The notes under the pieces were generated by a model that was not told the DNA's origin, ran no database searches, and saw nothing but the letters and a program-made list of their open reading frames with translations. Position numbers and translations under genes: made by a program. This document shows, in pieces, positions 1 to 12,164 of a stretch of 38,145 nucleotides of DNA (positions are counted from its first letter, which is position 1; each line of letters begins with the position of its first letter). Source of the stretch: Temnopleurus reevesii (taxonomy: Eukaryota; Echinodermata; Echinoidea; Temnopleuroida; Temnopleuridae). The stretch spans positions 9,327 through 47,471 of the forward strand of contig BQKZ01004672.1 of NCBI GenBank assembly GCA_036244855.1, written 5' to 3'.

Positions 1-397
1 CCCCCCAGCTGTGAGATGGGTCCAAATAACCCGGCTCTATTAGGGTTAAAGCATTACATCTACATCAAATACACCACAAGATTCTCTCCAATTCGTTTCT
101 TGATTCTGAACATTTCTACAACTCCTCAATGCCTCCACCTGTCTTGTAATACACAACTCATCTAAATCATTACAGGTACATCGAACCCACCAATTGAATC
201 TCTTCAACTCTTTACTTGATGTTGTTGTCTCCGGTCACCCATACCAATTTGCTTTTTTTTACTCATGCTTTCTCTAGCAGAATCATTTCCCAACACAAAA
301 GGGTTCAACTTGGTTTATACAGTTCTAGCACATGTAACACAACTCTATCATTCTCATTTGTACATCACATACAGTAATTCACTTCAAACTCCCTTAC
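1..397. other. Intron, nothing recognised
   Basis: AT-rich sequence downstream of the last exon. No domain-coding block, repeat or RNA gene was recognised. Confidence 0.6.
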
Positions 398-574
398 TTG
401 CACAAGAGGCTGTTCCTTGGCATCCAATGTAACGAGTGCTCTCTCCTACGCAGTCATCTCCACCATCCTTAGGGGTCGGGTTGGAGCAGTTCCTCCACTG
501 TTCAATGACCCCATTGCTGCCACACTGAACAGAGCAGCTACCAACATCGGACCAGCTGGTCCAACCTCCATGCA
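398..574 (-). CDS. Thrombospondin type 1 repeat 12
   Basis: This symmetric 1-1 exon of 177 nt starts [19 protein letters not shown] and ends [10 protein letters not shown] at donor gtaagg. Six cysteines and a WTSW motif. It is the last exon seen; the phase-1 donor shows that the gene continues beyond position 1. Confidence 0.92.
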
Positions 575-3500
575 CTGATTTGAAAGGAAAATATACGAAG
601 TAAGAATGATAAATAAACATTTCAGATCAATAGTCTGAAATGGCACATAGTTATTTTTGACTGGGGTGCCGTAAAAATTCAACAAAGAAGAAATAGTCCA
701 AGAAACTATGAGTATATAGCGCAGAAACTATATGCATTATACTCTAGTAAACTTGATAAAAATGTATTATACTATGTAGCAAACTACTTTACTATTAATG
801 TGCACGGACAAGGAATTTCTTCTCGCACTTACACCTTGGATCCCTTAACATAAAGTTTTCTAAGCGATCGTACGATCAATATCAATTGCAAGTCTATGGG
901 AAATCATGTACTAAAGTTTGCGATCGATTGCAAACTTGTTCTGTGATACAGAGCCCTGGTTTGAGTGCGTTGAGTGCAGCACAGTGTGGAGGAATTAGTT
1001 GTAGAATGAATACATGGCCCTGTAATCAGAGGATGCAAGCCACAGCAATTCATTCAAATCTTGGTCATATGATGAATAGCAAACTAAGATAAATACTCTG
1101 CATCTATGAATATTATTAGTTACACCCTCTTTGTTCCCATATTACGTAAGAACAAGCAGGGTGCAACGATTTTATCTCATAAGGTGTAACGTGGTACTGG
1201 CCAATATTGTCACATGCGCTCTTAAATACGCGCGTTTTCAAGTGATACGGTATACCATATCACTTGGTTAGAATCACAAATTGACCAATGAGATTGAAGA
1301 ATGAGACCACACCAAGTGATAATATTAGTTACACCCTGCTTGTTCACGTAATACGGGAAATATCACCCTTCTGGTTCCATATTTTATGAGGCCGCAGGCC
1401 GAATGGAATATGGAATCAAAATAGGGTGATATTTCCCGTATTACGTAAGAACAAGCAGGGTGCAACGATTTTATCTCATAAGGTGTAACGTGGTACTGGT
1501 GTGCGCTTGCGCTTGGCCAATATTGTCACACGCGCTCTTAAATACTCGCGTTTTTAAGTGATACGGTACCATATCACTTGGTTAGAATCACAAATTGACC
1601 AATGAGATTGAAGAATGAGCCCACACCAAGTGATAAACACTTATATATGTCAACATCAAAATTCTCAAATATCATCATTAATCCAAGAGTTAGGGGGTGT
1701 TGTTCAAAAGTTGCAATTGATCAGAATGTGCCAATCATAATCACTGTTTTAGGCGCGTCTTTTAAATGCGCATACTGTGCGCGAATGAAAATGCGCGTTA
1801 CAATTTGTAAAGTTGCAGTTGATTTGCAGTTGATTTGCAGTTGATTTTGAGCACCACCCCCTTAGTCATGTTTTGTGATATCCTCCTAATACGTCTAAAG
1901 AGTAAATTTTCAGACTACCTACATGTATATGAAACCCACATCCCCCCTCCAATTACAAATTAACGGAATGAAATTGCATCAAGTAAATGAGAAACAAAAT
2001 GATAATTTACCTGGGCACGGATCATCTCCACATGTTTCACGTTGAGTATCAGCATTGGAACCTGGTAGTACAAAATAGAGATTAAATTAACAAACAGTTA
2101 TTTCTATTTTCGTATTGATCATTATCACAGTCAATAAAAACTCTAAAAATTTGTTAAGAAACTTGTGATTTTCTGTTATCCTCTACAATATTTTGGACAG
2201 AGCTATTTCAATTTGTGGTACAGATTAAAGGTTATAACAATTGAACTAAATACTGCTGACATTTCTTATCTCTTTTATATGTACTGTGATTAGAAACCAA
2301 AAACTACTTTAATAATGCCTATTTATAATTACTGTATATTAACATACGTCTCGTAAATTTTAGAATATAATAAAGAATAAAGGATTGATATAAAAAACTC
2401 TTCCCTTTACACCACTGAGTTTTTAAACCAGTCTGACAATCGTGTTTAAAGCTACATACCACTGGAATAGAGTTCGACATCCATGGCAGAGAATCTCCTG
2501 TAGAAAATCTGCAGATCACTGAGGACCACATCGACATCCCAAGCCGACGCTGTCGCATTCTGATAGCTCCCTCCAAGATAAACATTGGTGCGTGTCTCGC
2601 TGAGAGTTGTCGCAGCTGTAGTGGACGTAGCTTGGCTGGTTGAAAGCTCTCTGTCCAAGTAGAGAGTGAGACCATTGCCTCTTTCGTAGGTGATCATCAC
2701 GTGGAACCATTCCGAATCTGGGATAGAGCTGTTGGACAGACTGTACAGCTTGTCGTCATTGAGGGCGACGTTGATCTGGAGGTTTGACGATTCAGATTCT
2801 TTGGTAAGCGACACCTCCAGCCCCGCCGAGCTGATGATATGCGTCTTCTCGTCAACGGTGGCGTCCTCTGCGAGCTTCGTCCAGAATGCGAGGGTTACAC
2901 CCTGCTTGCAGAGGGTCGGATCGTAGAGACACGATTCCGCCAGGTCGCCAAGATTGACGTATTTCTCGTAGAGAGACATGGAGCACTTGTGTTCCGCTCC
3001 CTCGCGAGATTCTATGAGCGTGGGAACTGCATTCATTGTTCCGATCATCATGCCGTGAGTCGCGGGGACCATGTTTTCGGAACAAGTCTCGTTGCAACTC
3101 TTGACGTCTGCATCATAGCTGCATCTACCGCTCATATCAAACTCCATGGATGGCGTGAAATCTGCATAGAAGAATAATATTGATACGTTCTTATATAGTA
3201 CTCAACACTAACCTTATCAGTCATTCATAAGNAAAATGTTGTTTAATAATCAGCTAGAGTAGTGTACTGTGGCAGTGCAGCTAAGCTGTGCCGTGACTAG
3301 TGAGTCAGGGCCTACCGTACCGACTGAGTGTGACAGTGAATGACTGTGACTGAGTACGGTTGAGCCGAGTATCTGAGTAAGTTGTACTTTTAACCTCTTT
3401 TTAAGAGATATAAATCAAATATCCCGAACAGTTACTTCGAAAGTATGAAGCAATGAAAACTATTTTTCCTCGGGGGCTTTGCCCCTCGGAAAAATAGTAT

Positions 3501-6500
3501 TGCTAGCCCATCCACAGAAATATAATTCCAATATACTTTCTCAGAGCTCGGGATATTTGAATAATATAGTACTCAACACTAACCTTATCAGTCATTCATA
3601 AGCCTCTACAATGCAGTATAATTTCCCCGGCCTTAGCAGTGCAGCTGTAAGTAGTGCACTGCATTTCAAGGAAAAAATTCCTGCCAGGTACCCATTAACC
3701 TCACCTGGGTAAAGTGCAGCACAATGTGGATGAATTTCTCTCTGAAGGAAATTAAAGTCATGAATTCGAACATGTGACCCTCTAGTTGAAAGGCGAGAGT
3801 CTAAACCACTACACACATGTCACACATGTATGGATTTAGGAAAAATTGCAATTAACCTGTAAACTACTGGAACCGGGAATTCCCTGCACAAAGTCTATGG
3901 GAATGACAGAATTCAGTAGTCAATGTGTTAGATACATTGTCTAACATTGTGGTTGCACAAATAAAAACCCTCATAAATGAAGCTGTCCAGTCTATCACAT
4001 GATATTGTTATTATTAACCAAATCAGATATCTAGAGCGAACACAAAATCCAAAAGGGTAAATTTACCAGCATTTCTTACGAGCATTTCGCAAGAATAGAG
4101 GCAAGAGTTTTTTTTGTCCACAGTTTCCAGATCAAGCTGAAGATTTTCCTACGCAATATATTCCTTCAGAATATTGGCTGCTTGTTTAGTTGCCTTCTTA
4201 GTATTTTCACCATTCCTATCTTGCAAAATTCTATCGAATTCGTTGTCATCGAACGAAGCAAACTTCTTCAAACTGGGCGCTTCCATGTTTGTTCACAAGG
4301 CACGTCGCGAGCTCAATGCACAAAAACTGCGCTGAATTTATGCACGTAAATCAATGGCAAAGTTAAAAGTGGTTGCACGCGAGATCGCGGTCCGCGTATT
4401 TCGCATGTGAATTTATTGCCCACTGTTTTTCCACGCAAAATCTCATAGACATTTGACCGCGGGCAATAAAGTAATTTATTGACCGCTCTGTCTTTAACGG
4501 GGCAATAAAGTGTAAAAATCACACGGCTCAGATGTCTGATACGGTTAATAATCAGTAATATTATATTAATGCCACAGACTAATTTTAATGTTCAAAACAG
4601 AGTTCAACAGTAATTAAAAAAAGTACATGTACTGATCGGATGGAGATGGACTACACTCTCTTTATTTCAAAACATATGCACAGGTATTTTTTTTTGGGGG
4701 GGGGAAGTCACTTTTTCTATACAAGTTTGCTACGGACAATGTTGAACATCAACTGGAAGCAACAAATGCAAAATAAGACCCTATATGGTATTCTACCCAA
4801 AGTTGGAGACAAAGTTGCAAGAAGGATGCAACTAGCTGGACAGAGTTACCGACCTCCAGAGTTGGCTACGAGTGGCCTCATTCTATGGGAGCCACTGCAT
4901 GGGCGGCGGGGGCATGGCAGAAAGTGCAAGACCTATGTTGATGCTTTAAGAACAGATGCTGGAGCAGTTGGCACAGGCGAACTGAAAAATATTATGATGG
5001 AGGGTAGTAACTGGAGGATCCATACTAGGCCTTGGCAGCTTAGCAAACCTGGCAGGTGGTAAACTATACATGTAGGTATAGGTAATAGAATAAAGAAGAG
5101 AGAATCTGGATCAAGATTTGAAGGGCTGCCAGGGTAACAATGAAAATAATCTGTGAGTGACTACTCACCATAGTGATCCTCTCGAACCCAGTACCAAACA
5201 GAACCAAATGTAATCTCCACTGCGGATCTCCGGCTTCTCGACAACTCTCCGTTCTCCAATTCTCCTTCAGCCTCACGTCTTCTGCGACCAACAGCAGATG
5301 CTGTCGTTGTTTCCTGCATTTATAAAAAAAAAAAAAGAAAACAAGATGGATTATCAGCTGCTAGGAGTAAAGATTTATAAAATTGCCATTGAAAGATGAG
5401 AAAACTATTATAATTGTATCCTTCATGACAACTACACCAAGCACTTATAAAAAAAAAACTGTCCTTCTTTAGACGGATCAGACTCACGTCTTCTGCGACC
5501 AACCGCAGCTGCTGTCGTTGCTTCCTGCATTTATCAAAAAAACAGAAGGAAACAAGATGGATTATCAGCTGCTAGGAGTAAAGTTTGATGTCTCTGCCAT
5601 TGAAAAATTATAAAACTATTCTTAAGGTATCCTCCATGACAACTACACCAAGCACTTAAAGAAAAAAGAAAGAAAATAAATTCTCCTTCGGACAGATCAG
5701 CCTCACGGCTTCTACGACCAATTGCAGCTGCTGTTGCTTCCTGCATTTATATAAAAAAGGAAACTAGATGAATCATTAGCTGTCAGAAGTAAGTAATTAT
5801 GAAATTGCCACTGAAAGATGAGAAAACTATTATAATTGTATACTTCATGACTACTCAAGCATTTATGAGAAAAAAGAAATCTAGATGGATTATCAGCTGC
5901 CAGGAGTAAATTTTTGTCTCTGCCATTTAAAGATGAGAAAAGGATACAAATACAATACTCCTGGGCGGTATTTCACCAAGACAACAAGTACAACAATATA
6001 TTGTCCACATAAAAGGTGAAGTTTCCTTTCGAAACATCATGAATATGAATCAATTTAAATTGCTTAGTAAACAGGATAGGGGGGGGGGGGGTTGCTACAA
6101 AGTTGCAATTGATCAGTACACGCCACTCAAAATCACGGTTTCATGCGCGTCTTCATGAATGCGATGACCATTTTCAAAAGAAAATGTGCATCTCAATATG
6201 CAATTGATTTGCAGTTGATTTGCAATCAGTTGCTACTTTGTAGCAAGACTCCAGTAGTATATTAATGCACAAATATTCAAATTAAAACATTAAAATATCA
6301 AATTTAATCATTCAAGCATCCAAATATCATTACCGCTGCTGGCGCGGCTGTAGTCGGTGCGCCCTCAGCCGGTGCCGCAGTGGTCGGTGCCATGGTCGTG
6401 GTCGGTGCCATGGTCGTAGTCACTGGATCATCAGCGGTGTACCAACTAGTATATGGCTTCCACGTCATGTTTGTGCAGGCACAGACGAGGGTGCCGGACC

Positions 6501-9500
6501 AGGGGGACGAGGTACCGGTGTTGTTGTGGGCGCGGAGCAGGGCGTAGTCGTCGGAGGTCAGCCAAGGCATGATGTGCTGGAGGGACGTGTTGTCGGAGCG
6601 CCAGGAGTCAAACATCTCAACCAGGGTGGCCGTCTGAGAGCTGTCGGTCTTGGTGAAGGTGTAGTTGGTTGGGACTTCGTAGATGCCACCCCAACGACCT
6701 CTCTCAATTGACTCTAAGCGGTACTGTAANGGTTTCATGCGCGTCTTCATGAATGCGATGACCATTTTCAAAAGAAAATGTGCATCTCAATATGCAATTG
6801 ATTTGCAGTTGATTTGCAATCAGTTGCTACTTTGTAGCAAGACTCCAGTAGTTTATTAATGCACAAATATTCAAATTAAAACATTAAAATATCAAATTTA
6901 ATCATTCAAGCATCCAAATATCATTACCGCTGCTGGCGCGGCTGTAGTCGGTGCGCCCTCAGCCGGTGCCGCAGTGGTCGGTGCCATGGTCGTGGTCGGT
7001 GCCATGGTCGTAGTCACTGGATCATCAGCGGTGTACCAACTAGTATATGGCTTCCACGTCATGTTTGTGCAGGCACAGACGAGGGTGCCGGACCAGGGGG
7101 ACGAGGTACCGGTGTTGTTGTGGGCGCGGAGCAGGGCGTAGTCGTCGGAGGTCAGCCAAGGCATGATGTGCTGGAGGGACGTGTTGTCGGAGCGCCAGGA
7201 GTCAAACATCTCAACCAGGGTGGCCGTCTGAGAGCTGTCGGTCTTGGTGAAGGTGTAGTTGGTTGGGACTTCGTAGATGCCACCCCAACGACCTCTCTCA
7301 ATTGACTCTAAGCGGTACTGTAAAAAAAATCAGAAAACACATATTGAACCTATATTACTTATACAGATAACTGACATTGAAAAAAGAAAAGATAAAAAGT
7401 TGGAACACCAGGAATAAATAAATCTTCAGAAGAGTATTGGACTGAGAGCAGTCTATCTTTTGGGAAGGTATAGTTTAAATGTGGGGACTTCACAGATACC
7501 ACCCCAGCGTTCTCTCTCTAAAGATCTTAGGCCGTACTGTCATGGAAGTATACAGAGGGAGTAGAAAGTTTACAAAAATTCAAACTTCTTTTGAATATAC
7601 TTTATTTATTTATTCAGGTCTTCTTTATACAGGGTAGTCCTTGCAAATGATAGAATATATCTATCAACAGGCCCTATAAATAAACAAAAAACAAACCTTG
7701 AAAGTCTTCCCACTTCCAGCATCCTTGATATCATCAGCCTTCGACAGTATAGAATAATCATCACTAACGGACGGACTGAGGGCATTGCGCAATCTGGTGC
7801 TCAAGGCGTTCCAGCCACTGGCCGAGGCCGCGGTGAGGACCAACGTCCATCCTCCACCGTCCTTGGTCATGTCACAGTAGACGTCCGAGACGGTCAAGCC
7901 CATCCTGACCGGGTAGACGCCGTCGCTTGGAGAGCTCCCTCTGGCCTTGGAGAGGATGTAGTGGACGTTACAGGAGGTGTAGTCTGTAAGGAAATTAAAC
8001 AATAAAAAAGATTCTCATTAAGTCTGTGTATGTAGAGATTTTTTGTGAAAGTTGATTTTCTTCTTACTGACTATAATTAACTGAAAAAAGTAACAGGAGC
8101 TGCACACTACATGTACATGTATATGGAAATTAGAAGATGATAATTGTCTAATTAAGTTTGTGTATGTAGAGCTAATCTGTGAAAGTTAACTTTCTTCTTA
8201 CTGGCTACAGTTGACTGAAAAATAGTTACAGGAGGTGTGGACTATATGGAAATGAGAAGACAAAATGTGTCTCATTAAGTTTGTATTAGGAGAGCGTACT
8301 TGTGAAAGTAAATTTTCAGGATTTCAGAGAAAAAACATGTTTATACACACATCTATGAAAGAGCCAATTTCAGACATTTTCTCCTTCCAATAATTGTAGA
8401 CTTAAAACTAATTTAAAATATGCATGGCATCAGCTTTCGCTGAGGTATTCTTTTTGCCAATTTCACGACCATGAATTTGCTTAAATTCTCACTATATATA
8501 TGAGTTCCCCTCATTATATTCTTTAGGATGCCTTTCATTTTATCCAAAACTAGGATGAAACATTAAAAAGATTTTCTTCACATTTACTAAAACTGCACTT
8601 CCAAATTAAGAAACGACTCTCTTCGAAAAAACTTACCTAGCTCGTAGTAATCATAACCAAAGTCGATACTCAAACTCTCATCACCAAAAGAATTTGAGGT
8701 GTTACTGAGAACGCATTCCTCGTATCCTGAGCTGTAGTCGAAAGATTCGCAATCGAAACTCTCCTCTTAGGCACACAAGATGGCGCAATCCTCCGCAGAC
8801 GACGCAGTGTAAGTTACTCGGCCCATGTCTAACCTTGATGAAGACACCCTTCTGAAGAAATGGAGTGGGTCATCTTTTGGTAAAGATAAAAAAGAGAAAA
8901 ATAAAGATAAAAGCATGAACATCACATAAACATATAATGATGGCTTGTTCATGCAGCGTAATATTTCATGGAATACATATATGCCGTTAACTAATATATA
9001 TGTAGGCATTGTAAGAATAAGTTAAAGACAACCATACCACTTCTCGGGCCTGTAACATAAAAGATGCAATTAAACTTACAATGAATATTAATCGCAAGTC
9101 TATGGTAAAACGTGTACCATAGAGTAACAATTAATTTTCAATTTATTTTATCTCCTTTATGTAACGGGCCCCTTATCAGTTTTAAAAAGGAACAGAGAAT
9201 TCTGAAAAGTGCTTTGCTAGAAAACTGCTATCAACTACGCAAGCAGCAATGATTTGGATTGGTCAATGCCAATCAACTTATTTGTAATTGATACCAGCTT
9301 TCTAATTCTTGCAACAATCGTACTGGGCCTTACAAAGGAATTGTCTCTCTTTTCTTTTATGGGAAAAAATAAAGATCCAAACTCTCCGCATCTAATCCAA
9401 TACAAGATTTCAAATTTGAAAGCGTTGACTGACTTGTCACCTGATATATAAGAAAATTACCGTCGCGGATCCAGAAGTGGGAATTCTAGAAACTTTCTAG

Positions 9501-11860
9501 TGGTTTTGAGTTGAATGGATGAATCCAATTGAATTCAATTCAAATCAGGTATATTCATGAAACATCATAAAAAAGAATAAAAGTCTGAGGACTAATAATG
9601 TTTTACAAACAAAATTATCATAAATAAATATTGATTTACCTAACACTTGTTCCAAGTATTCATTCTTTTGGCATCTAAGACCAGTTCCTTGAGGGGCTGG
9701 ACTATCACAAGACCTGGTCCTCTTCCGAGTCCCTGTTCCTTCACAGTCCACGGAGCAGGATCCCCAATCTGCCCAGCTCCCGAACTCGCCATTCACTGAA
9801 GATAAGGATTAAGAAAATAAGAAATTAAAGAAACCTAAAAGGTGTACAGGTCACAATGGGACTCAGACCATGTCTAAACTCTTTATTAAGTAGAAATAAA
9901 TCAGGAAAAATACTTCAAAAGTTGATAGAAAATAACTTCATTGATAATGACTTGATGATAATGATGGTGGTGATGATGATAATTATGATTATAATCAAGG
10001 TGATGGTGATGAGAATGATAACAAGGATGATGATAATGAAGGTGATGACAATGATGATGAGGATAATTGTGATTGTGATGACAATGATGATGATGATGAC
10101 GATGATGATGCTAACAACAATAATTACTATGATGGTGACAATGATGATGATGACGTTGATGGTGACGACAATGATGACGATGACGATGATGACAATAAAG
10201 ATGATGATGATGATGATGATGATGATGATAATTGTGATTGTGATGATGATGATGATCATTATAATAATAATAATATTGCCATTTATATAGCGCTCTCGCA
10301 GCGCTTTACAGTATTGTGTAACTTAATTGTGATGAAGATGGTAGTGATAATGATAATTATGCAAATATACATACCTGGAGGTAGGACAGTGCCATAAAAG
10401 TCAGCTCGCACTGCTATAGATGTGTTATACGTCCTCATTTCAAACCTGAGGTATCGCAACACGTCTATTGGTTCTAGGCTGCGACGCATCACTGACTAAC
10501 ACACATACACCTCTTTACATACACATGTACAAACACACAGACATCCTTACATACCTGGGGGTAGGACAGTTCCATAAAAGTCAGCTCTCACTGCTATAGA
10601 CGTGTTATACGTCTTCATTTCAAACCTGAGGTATCGCAACACGTCTATTGGTTCTAGGCTGCGATTTGTAAACTCTTACAATACACTTTTTAAGTTTATT
10701 ATATGAACTGATACATGCGCCATGAGCGTCTTTAGTGACGGAGTGTTGCGCTTTACAAGTTTACACTATTATCACTGACTTACACACATACAGCTCTTTA
10801 CATACACACATACAAACACACAGACATCCTTACAAACCTGGAGGTAGGACAGTTCCGTAGAAGTCAGCTCTCACTGCTATAGATGTGTTATACGTCTTCA
10901 CTTCAAACCTGAGGTATCGCAACACGTCTATAGGTTCCAGGCTGTGACGAACCACTGAAGTGCTGTCCATGTTGCCTTGTATCAGCTTTTGATTTGAAAA
11001 AAAAGGAAAAGATGTTATACATAACAATGAAGGCTCCAAGATATTTCTCCACAAACTATTGTTACATGTAGGATGAAACAAGAGAGTAAGTTTTAAATGA
11101 CATTTTATATCTGTAACCAACCCGAACTCGAATCCTCACATTATTCTGAAGCACAAACTCAAAGCAATCAATGCAATTGTCGTCAGAGCAACTGTGCGTT
11201 ACCGATGTTGATTAATCTCAAAATATGCCATCCCCATTAGTTTGTACAAGTATGTGGAACGCCCAGATCAAGAAGTTAAAAAGTCAGTACCTCCTAAGTT
11301 TTGCAAATTCAAACAGCCTAACGAAATACTTCCTCAAGAGAAAAAGCATGACAACACAACATACTTTTGTGAGGCAATTCATCTGCAAGGTAAATCCTCA
11401 ATTTGCATAACAATGCAGCTCATCAATATTCCAAAAATATTATTGTGATGTTCATATTTACCTTGGTTTCACCGGAGCCGTAGTCACGCCAATTAACCCC
11501 ATCTATTGAGGTCCGGAGGTAGTAGCCTGTGACGAAGCCTTCACAGCAGGGGCGTCCTCTGGTGGAGATGCCGTTAAGGGTTACATACTGCTTGAAATCA
11601 AGCTGGAATAAAAAACAGAACATAAGAGGGGGAGAAATTATCAAAAAATTATCAAAAATATCATCTTTATCATCATCATTACCACCATCAGCCTGATATT
11701 CATCACCATCATCACTGTCATTATGATCATAATCTTAATCATCATTATTCTTGTTCAACATCATTATCATTATCATTATCATCATCATATTCATTATTGT
11801 CATTCTTTTCTTCCTCCTCATCATTATCATCACCATCATTATCATCATCATCACCAGAGT

Positions 11861-11898
<38 letters not shown>

Positions 11899-11908
11899 TA
11901 TCCTCATC

Positions 11909-11939
<31 letters not shown>

Positions 11940-12132
11940 CCATCATAGTCATAATCATAATCATAATCATCACCATCATCATCATCATCAGCGAGTGTTG
12001 ATAAATTCCTTGATGAGGTATATCTCATCAAATTACTTACTTCCAACCATCCCTCAGTTGTAGTAGGGTAGGATGATTGAGATGCCATTCAAGAAGCATT
12101 ATCATCACCAACGTCAACAATATCATCACCAA

Positions 12133-12164
<32 letters not shown>

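Noticed and set aside
886..1092. Plus-strand frame with several cysteines
   Set aside because: No family pattern, and the sequence around it is repeat-like.
6928..7317. Gene end at fibrinogen exon 2 (stop ten codons past the donor)
   Set aside because: An exon at 5169-5313 continues the Thr-rich stretch and the fibrinogen fold in phase, so splicing is the better model, though a short isoform remains possible.
9856..10290. Long open frames of Met/Ile or Asp/His in GAT/ATC tracts (also 11723-12339, 31525-32988, 37339-37545)
   Set aside because: They are translations of microsatellites with no other coding sign, and appear on both strands at once.
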